Assembly (NCBI RefSeq): GCF_904849725.1
Contig: NC_058518.1
Coordinates: forward strand, 419,499,081-419,563,080
From: Hordeum vulgare subsp. vulgare
Lineage: Eukaryota; Streptophyta; Magnoliopsida; Poales; Poaceae
Reading direction: 5' to 3'
DNA length: 64,000 nucleotides
The notes beneath the pieces are model-generated. The model was given only the letters and a program-made list of their open reading frames with translations. It searched no databases and was not told where the DNA came from. Positions 56,303-64,000 of the stretch are shown in pieces (within the stretch, counting starts at the first letter, position 1; the number at the start of each line of letters is the position of its first letter). The translations under genes and the position numbers were made by a program.

Positions 56303-59300
56303 TGTAACGCCTACGATTTGATTGTACGCTAATCATACACACAAATGCGTACAACCAAGATCAAGGACTCATGGGAAGATATCACAACACAACTCTAGAC
56401 ACAAATAAAACATACAAGCTTCATATTACAAGCCAGGGGCCTCGAGGGCTAGAATACAAAAGCTCAATAAACACACGAGTCAGCGGAAGCAACAAATACT
56501 TGAGTACAGACATGAAACATGACAATGCCTTAGAGAAGGCTAGCACAAAAGATACAACGGTCGAATGAGGTGAGGCCTCCTGCCCGGGAACCTCCTAAAC
56601 TACTCATGGTCGTCAGCAGACTCCACGTAGTAGGGGGCACCGTCGGGGATTGCAGTCGTCATCGGCGGGATACGCCATCTCCTTGTTTCCATCATCTGGT
56701 TGCAGCACCGTATCAAGGGGAAAAGGGGGAGCAAAGCAATCGTGAGTACTCATCCAAAGTACTCACAAGACTGACATTGGAACTATGTTAAGTATGCATC
56801 AGTATCAAAGAAAGGGGTTATATGTGGACTGACTACAGCAATGCGAGAATTGAGAGAGAAGGCCTAGTCCTATCGAAGACTAGCATCTTCAGGGGTCTTG
56901 CAGCAATAGACGAGAGTAGAACAAGAACACAATAATAGTCATATTGTTGCAGCAAATTTAATATGACGTCACGCCCAAAGATCCTTCCTCGACTCCTTGC
57001 GAGAAAGCAATCCCGGGACAAACATTCCACTTAAGTAATAGTTCAAGTTGTATAAGATCAGGGCACAACTCCAAATCTTCCTGTAACCGTGGACACGGCT
57101 ATTTGAATAGTTAATTTCATCCCTGCAGGCGTGCAACACTATACCCAACACGCTTGATAAACTCTGGACGGACACTCTTTCCTGGGTCATGCCCGACCTT
57201 GGAACATCAACACGTTGCAACCCTACCTAAGCTCAACAGAGAGGCCAGCCCGCCGGTCTAAATCCTAAGCGTGCAGGGGTCATGGGCACATCACCCTTTG
57301 CGCTCCTGCACGATGCGAGGGCGGCCGATGTCAATCCTGGCACCTCTTATACAAGAACGGTGCTTATCCGAGCCACTCGAGCGTGCGTCACTCCATTGCT
57401 GACGTCTGAAGAGCTTCGGTTGATACCACGATGTCGAGTACCCATAACTTCTCCCACGTGAAGGTTAGTGCGAAAAGGTCTCCCGACCAACTCAGATCAA
57501 ATACCCAAATCCTTTAGCATTTTAATTATCTCATCATCTCATCCACGCGGGAATCCACCCGCAACACACCATTCATCAAGTTCCCAGTAACAACGTCAAG
57601 TAGTTGTGCAGCCGTAATGTTAGAGGGATCCGAGTTAGCACCCTCGATGGATTCCGAATGATATAATCGTCAAGGTGGCCAGGGAGGAATCACCCTCGAT
57701 GGGCCATGCTTGATGGGTTGTACGACAGAGTCGTTATTGGAGGTGGTGAAGGAGGAATTACCCTTGATGGGGCACGCTTGATGAGTTGTATACACCACAA
57801 TGCTAACATCGGAGTACGTAACGGGGTGTCACCGTGGGTACTAAATAGTAGTTGGGCAGCGTCGTACAACTAAGGGGGGTGTGAGTGTTGTGACGGGTCA
57901 TGGCTCGTCGACCAGATGATCAAGGCTTGATGAAAAAGCACGGGCAACTAGAGTAAGGGTCCAAGGGGATAACTGCTCCACCTATACTAAATTGTTTTAA
58001 GGTCCAGTAGAATAAAGTAGCAGTTTATCAAAAACAGGCTATGCATAAGATATAGGAGCTAACTACAACGGTAGCAAAATTCTAATGTAAGCGTGAGGGA
58101 GAAAGAATAGGCGATATAGGAATGAACAAGGGGGGGGTTGCTTGCCTTGTTGCTCTACGGCAAAGGGCTGGTAGTCAGGTGGTTAGTCGTACCCGGCAGC
58201 ATCGTCAGTCTCGGGGTCTACCGATAAGAAGGGGGGAGAAACAATAAATATAAGCACGGATGGAACACTATATATGACATGGCAATATGTAGGGCTAGAC
58301 AAGCACTAACACATCATTAGACGTTATAGACGGATCGGGAAAATATCTGACGATATTTCCTGGGTCTCTCGCTACTGCCGGACAGACGAAATGGATGGAA
58401 AAGTTCCATGTTCGCTATGTTAGAGACGTGTGACAAACGAACGGATAGCGTATCCGGATTCGTCTCGTTTTTCTGATCAACTTTCATGTACAAATTATTT
58501 TCATCCGGATTACGGATTGTTTTATATTAATTTTCAAAGTTTTATTAATATTCAGAAATTAATTAAAGTTATTTTAATTCAAATAATCATTTATGACATC
58601 AGCATGATGTCATGTTGACATCAGCAGTCAACAGTCTTGTTGACTCGTCAACTATGACTAGTGGGTCCCATGTGTCATACTCACATTTTAATTTAGTTTA
58701 ATTATTAATTAACCAGCATAATTTAGTGGGGCCACCTATTATTCTCTAATTAAACTAAACTAATTAACAAGTTTAATTACACAATTTTAGTTAGTTTTAA
58801 TTGGTTCTCGTCCCACATGTCATACCTTGCTTATCTATTAATAGATTCCATTAAACAGATTAGTTTGTTAACCTAATTATCTAATCTAATTAATCAAAAA
58901 GTAATCTGAGAGGTTAATTATGTCTTGTTTTAATTATTTAACTAATTAGCTTAATTATTATTTTAATCATTATTTTTATTTTCTTTAAAAACGTTTAGTG
59001 GGGGTGGTCCCACCTGTCATAGGGCCAGGGGGTTAGTGAGGGAATTAGCGTCTAATCTAATTAGGAGTGGGGGTTAGTGGCAGAGAGCCGGTCGGCTGTG
59101 GTCGCGGCTGTGCGGTACACACGCATCCACTGGTCGGGCCAAGGCGTAGCGAGGCCGTCGGGCCGGCGCAGCGGCGAGCCGGGCAAACGGCCGGTCACGG
59201 CCGGGGCGGCACGGGCGCTGGTGGCAGTGCGTGCACACGATAAGGAGAGCATCAGTTACGGCATACGAGCATGCGGGTGGCTTAACAGCGATGGAAACGA

Positions 59301-60288
59301 CAGCGGGGGTAGATGGAGACGGGGGAGGGCCTCACATGGGAGGTGGGGGAGGCTCTCGGGGAAGTCGGGGCTCGCCGGAGTCGAGCGCGACGAGGCGACA
59401 GCCGAGGCAGATCCTGGCGAGGGGAACAACACGAGAGGCGTTGTGGCGCTCCTCGGCGTCGATCTTGCGACGTAGAAGAAGAAGGGGACCCCATGGTGTT
59501 GCTGGATGACCGGGCGTAGCTCAGGGAGGCGCTGAAGCGCGTGGACATCAACGGCGCGGCGACTCGAGGCTCGTGCGAGGGAGGAGGAAGAGGGGAGAGG
59601 TGAGAGGGGAAGCATGTTATGGTCCGCGCGAAGGAGGGTGGTGGCCGGTGTTATATAGCCGTGGGATGCCTGCCACCTCACTCTTGCTAGTCGGGGCGTG
59701 GCTAGATGACTGCCACGACCCTCCTGCCTCCGTGTAGGAGGAGGTTGGGGTGAGTTGGGTGGGTTGGGCCGGCTGGGGGGAGGGGCTAAGGCCTAGGGGA
59801 AAAACATGGGGCCTTTTCTTTTTATTACCTTTTTATGTTTTTATTACTTTATTTCTACTGTTTCATTTTACTTCCTCAACAAAAGACTTGTAACTTATGG
59901 AGTTTGGCCCAATATTTACTTTGCAATATTAACACTACTACAAAAAGTTTGGGGGCAATTGAAATGAGTTTGAAATTCATATAGGGTAATTAAACAATTA
60001 ATTTGGCCTCTATGTTAAATGTTTTGAGGCACTAAAATACTTTGTAAAAAGTTGTTTACAATTTTGTAAATATGAGGAGAATATTTGTAACCCATTCATA
60101 ATTCTTATTTGCTGATTTACCAAACTTCTAAATCCACTATCCTAAAGAATTTAAATATCAAGAAAATTGAATTAGGGTTTGATTCCAATATTGATCATAC
60201 TTGGATTAGAAAAATGGATTAGCTTAACCCTCATATTACTGTTGCTTGAATACAAGGATTACTATAGTACTTAATCTAGGGTGTCACA
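56303..60288 (-). repeat. 3' LTR of F (3986 bp)
   Basis: TG...CA ends. On the minus strand a TATA box (GGCTATATAACACC) is near 59655, followed by a GC-rich stretch to about 59030, suggesting transcription leftward. ORFs at 59061-59681 are in this GC-rich part and show no domain. The rest is non-coding. Confidence 0.65.
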
Positions 60289-61013
60289 ACTCTCCACCAG
60301 TAAAAGAAATTCTCGTCCCGAGAATTAAGAGGTATAGGTGAGGGGGAAACGTCTGGTTACGAAATTCTAACGAGACTGCTTGTCTTCATTGCTCTCTTTG
60401 AAGATGTTGGTCCTTCTTGTTGACGTATTCATTATTCTGATTTAGGTCAACCTGATGCAGTCATCATCCTTTCTCTGAGATCTTCCTCGTCCTATGAATT
60501 GCGATTATAGGGGAAATTCTTGGAGAACGTAGCTACACAATATTGGGCATCTAACGACGAACTCAGGGAATAATACATGAGTTATTCCTCAAGTTGTAAC
60601 TCACGGAATTCATTGAGAGTAATATGCGATGTTACAAAGGTTTTCAAATGGTTAGGCAATCGTTTGATGCTTAATAAAAAGTGAAAGGGGGTTTAGAGAA
60701 ACGAAAAACAAATATTGTGTGGGATACTAGAATAGATCGTCCCATTGGACGGTGGCTCGGGAAATTCGTATGAAGCCAAGTGTAAAGGATACCTTGAAGT
60801 CAAAGACATACAGGAGAGTGAGGGTTCGATCCTACAGAACTTTGGGTTATGGGCCCACCATGTGAGTTGAGAGTAGGCAGAGCGGTGACATCTTGTACGG
60901 TCTTGGTAGGAAGACCTGTCAGAGGATAACCTGTTAGTTACGTTGGCAATAACGTTGGTACCAAGGACGGGGGACGAATAGAACCATTTTCCTGCTCATT
61001 GGAACGACGCCCT
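60289..61013 (-). other. Body of F next to its 3' LTR, non-coding
   Basis: No ORF of note. It starts with the reversed polypurine tract region (ACTCTCCACC) and an AATTCTCGTCCCGAG word common to this class. Cut at 61014 by G. Confidence 0.55.
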
Positions 61014-62660
61014 TGATACGTCTCAAACGTATCTATAATTTTTGATGGTTTCACGTTGTTATCTTGTCTTCTTTGGTTGTTTTATGAACCTTTTATATCT
61101 TTTTTGGGACTAACTTATTAATTCAGTGCCAAGTGCCAGTTCCTGTTTTTTCCGTGTTTTTGACTCTTTTCAGATCTGATTTTGGAACGGGGTCCAAACG
61201 GAAGAAAAACCCTGAAATGAATTTTTCCCGAACGGAAGAAGACCAGGGGGCTTTTGGCCCAAGCCAGGTGGGCTTCAGGGAGCCCACAAGCCCCCACTCC
61301 GCCACCAGGGGAGGCGGCGGTGGGCAGGCTTGTGGCCTCCCTGGCCTCCCCCTGACCTAGGTCTTTGGCCTATAAATTTCCAAATATTCAGCAAAAAATC
61401 AAGGGAGCCTCGAAAATACTTTTCCGCCGCCACAAGCTTCCGTTTCCATGAGATCTCATCTGGAGACCCTTCCCGGCGCCCTGCAGAGGGGACTTTGGAG
61501 TTGGAGGGCTTCTTCATCATCATCATCGCCCCTCCAATGACTCGTGAGTAGTTCACTTCAGACCTACGGGTCCGTAGTTAGTAGCTAGATGGCTTCTTCT
61601 CTCTCTTGGATCTTCAATATAAAGTTCTCCATGATCTTCATGGAGATCTATCCGATGTAATCTTCTTTGGCGGTGTGTTTGTCGAGATCCGATGAATTGT
61701 GGATTTGTGATCAGATTATCTATGATATATATTTGAGTCTTTGCTGATTTCTTATATGCATGATTTGATATCCTTGTAGGTCTCTCCGAGTCTTGGGTGT
61801 TGTTCGGCCAAGTAGATCTATGATTCTTGCAATGGGAGAAGTGCTTGGTTTTGGGTTCTGCCATGTGGTGACCTTTCCGAGTGACAGTAGGGGCAGCAAG
61901 GCACACATCAAGTAGTTGCCATCAAGGGTAAAAAGATGGGGTTTTTTATCATTGGTTTGAGATTATCCCTCTACATCATGTCATCTTGCTTAAGGCGTTA
62001 CACTGTTCTTATGGACTTAATACACTAGATGGATGCTGGATAGCGGTCGACGTGTGGAGTAATAGTAGTAGATGCAGAAAGTATCGGTCTACTTGTTTTG
62101 GACGTGATGCCTATAGATATAATCATTGCATAGATATCGTCACGACTTTGCGTGGTTCTATCAATTGCTCGACAGTAATTTGTTCACCCACCGTCTACTT
62201 GCTTTCATGAGAGAAGCCACTAGCAAACACTACGGCCCCCGTGTCTTTTCACATCCATCGTTTACACCTTCGCTTTTACTTTGCTTTGTTACTTTGTTGC
62301 TTTCAGTTCTCACTTGGCAAACAATCTATAAGGGATTGACAACCCCTTCATAGCGTTGGGAGCAAGTTTTTGTGTTTGTGCAGGATCTGGAGATACTTCT
62401 CCACCGGATTGATACCTTGGTTCTCAAACTGACGGAAATACTTACCACCGCTGTGCTACATCACCCTTTCCGCTTCGAGGGAACACCACAAGGCTCCAAG
62501 GCCATGGGGGAAATCCTTTGCATACTTGCCTAGGAAGTCCCTTAAGGTGTTGCCGCAGCTGAAGGATTCCTGGTGTCGTCGACACGACAATTTCCGGCGC
62601 CGTTGCCGGAGATCTTTTTGAGGTAGCAGAATTATATCTGGCGTCGTTGCAAGGGAAGCA
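61014..62660 (+). mobile_element. Element G: gypsy LTR (1615 bp) plus primer binding site, body missing
   Basis: LTR 61014-62628, from TGATACGTCTCAAACG to GAGGTAGCA, with TATA-like CCTATAAATTTCC near 61370. TGGCGTCGTTGCAAGGGA at 62639-62656 is a tRNA-Asp-type primer site. A second similar word (CCGGCGCCGTTGCCGGAG, 62594) lies inside the LTR end. No gag follows, so the element is truncated within a few bases of the primer site. No flanking duplication found. Confidence 0.75.
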
Positions 62661-64000
62661 CTGCTGACCTCAGCGCTCCAATAGGCAAAGTTCTCGTCCA
62701 TCGGCGGCTACCGCAATGTTATCCTCAATAGTAAAAGGGTCTTACTGACAGACTTGTTCACCGAGGGTTTTATCTAAGCAGGGAATTACCATTGCCTCGA
62801 TAAATTAGAATATAAGAAAGGTTAAACATACCACTAGTAAAGGAAAAGTTGTCCACACACAAGTACTAGGCTATACCTTTATCAAGGTATTCAGAGCATG
62901 GTATACATGATAGGTCATCAAATACATAACCAAATCATGAGTTTTATCCATACCATCCGGTTTGGATAATTGATCAGGAAGAATTTAGCATTGCGCTCCC
63001 AATGTTCCTGTTGAAATTTGAAGTACCACATTTGTGCTTTGGGGTAGCATCGACATGGTCATCACGTAAAGGTCGGACTTTGGGTATACAAAAGGATCCA
63101 TGAGGAACAACTTATAAATCTAAGTCATACAATTTCCTCATGGTAGTATGGCTAACCTTACATATGGAAGAAATTATAAAATTAGGTCCTTTTTCCCGGT
63201 GGGATGGACAAGACATTGTTGTACCAGGTTACATAAAGACCAAAGTTATAATTATTGGGAAATGTTCCAACCATCATATCTGCCCAAGATTCAGATCTGA
63301 TTGGTGTGAGGACACCTCGGACTCAATATGCCTGAGAAGAAAAGATCATGATGCAAGATTCCCGAGATATGATCTACGGAAGCAAGTCTTGAATCATGAG
63401 TTGGATTATAAGACACATGAACACAATGACAAGACACTTGTGCCCACATGGAATTCTTACAATGAAATGCATCTGAATTATGATTAGGGAACCATCATCG
63501 AGGATATAAAGGTCCTGGTGTAAGCCTGTATTAGCTCTTGTGAAGGAACTTAATTTCCTTGATCAAATAAGTCAGTGGTTTAGGGTGCTAAGAGAAAGTT
63601 ATATGAAGTGAAGATGGCACATCTTTAAAACATATAACACTCCGCACATGTATGAATGACTTGGGATTACCCAAGAGGAAGCGAAACAAAAGTTTCTCAT
63701 ATTCACGGCGGTAAGAATTCATGTGAACTTGGGGAAAACACTTCTTTGATCAAACATATTCTTTATGAGCTAGTCACAAACATAATGCTTTCTAGAGCTT
63801 CATCGTGGAACAAGGAGAAGTTGAGGGTGTGGCCGATGGGCTCAGCAACAATCTCTCAAGATTTTGATAGGGATGAATTTCCAAAATTATGAGATCAAGG
63901 AGATAATGTTTGTCAGATCAAATGATATAACGACGTATGCTCGAGGAAGCATCAACAATTAAATGTTGATTGGAGGGTGCACTCGGAAATATGGAATGAG
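62661..64000. other. Unassigned, probably body of F
   Basis: No domain, RNA gene or repeat terminus recognised. ORFs at 63140-63487 (115 codons) and 63656-63892 have no recognisable motif. By position this should be the continuation of F to the right of G. Confidence 0.4.

Larger units (their letters stand above)
56303..64000 (-). mobile_element. Element F: minus-strand retrotransposon with about 4-kb LTR
   Basis: The LTR runs from 60288 (TGTGACACCC on the minus strand) to 56303 (ending GGCGTTACA). To its right, CTCGGGACGAGAATTTC and a purine-rich GGTGGAGAGT precede the LTR on the minus strand, as a polypurine tract should, so this is a 3' LTR and the body lies at 60289 onward. G interrupts the body. 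No coding domain was recognised in the visible part. Family not assigned. Confidence 0.65.

Noticed and set aside
59061..59681. GC-rich ORFs as a host gene
   Set aside because: They lie inside the LTR of F, overlap on both strands and show no domain.
63140..63487. 115-codon ORF near the right edge as a gene
   Set aside because: No motif, and by position it lies in the non-coding part of a retrotransposon body.

Overview
This window is plant nuclear DNA from a large grass genome, most likely a Triticeae species (wheat, Aegilops or barley type). The evidence is its content. It is almost entirely nested transposable elements whose termini I recognise: Ty3/gypsy LTRs beginning TGATACGTCTCC or TGATACGTCCATTTTGCATC, a copia LTR beginning TGTTGGAAATATGCCCTAGAGG, a CACTA element with TTTGCCGTC subterminal repeats, and a small Helitron. 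I found no host gene, rRNA, tRNA or organellar insert. Family names (Angela/BARE, Sabrina, WHAM) are from memory and only indicative.

Layout, left to right. 1-5871: the 5' part of a CACTA transposon on the minus strand with a decayed TNP2-type transposase. 5872-8551: a minus-strand gypsy-type element, H (5' LTR plus one decayed ORF), into which the CACTA appears to have inserted. 8552-56302: plus-strand gypsy element A, interrupted by element B (12231-53431; target duplication GGAAG). B's gag is interrupted by minus-strand element S (15405-46320; duplication CCTAT). S carries element C inside its 3' LTR (from 16189). C carries D, an LTR-like segment (from 20291), and D carries an Angela-like copia element (21444-29936). 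S also carries gypsy element E inside its third ORF (30673-43314). One deletion at 30672/30673 would explain why C, D and the left end of E are all truncated. B's 3' region also contains a 560-bp Helitron and a solo LTR with its own duplication. 56303-64000: the roughly 4-kb LTR and part of the body of minus-strand element F, with LTR element G (61014-62660) inside it.

How the genes work together. E is the youngest-looking autonomous-type element: an intact RT-RNase H-integrase ORF, a decayed gag, and, on the opposite strand downstream of pol, a six-exon antisense gene whose exons join in phase. Seventeen 70-bp tandem repeats separate the two converging genes. A, S and C belong to one family with a third ORF downstream of pol. 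All three copies keep an intron of about 300 nt that, once spliced, ends pol six nucleotides before the ORF3 start codon. B encodes only gag and a protease that has lost its catalytic aspartate, with no RT or integrase. The Angela-like element has young LTRs but a dead coding region. B and the Angela-like element therefore look like passengers moved in trans.

Most promising for follow-up: the spliced ORF3, the antisense gene of E, the internal copies of the polypurine tract in three elements, and the fully resolvable nest. LTR divergences, splice sites and duplications were read by eye and need computed alignments.
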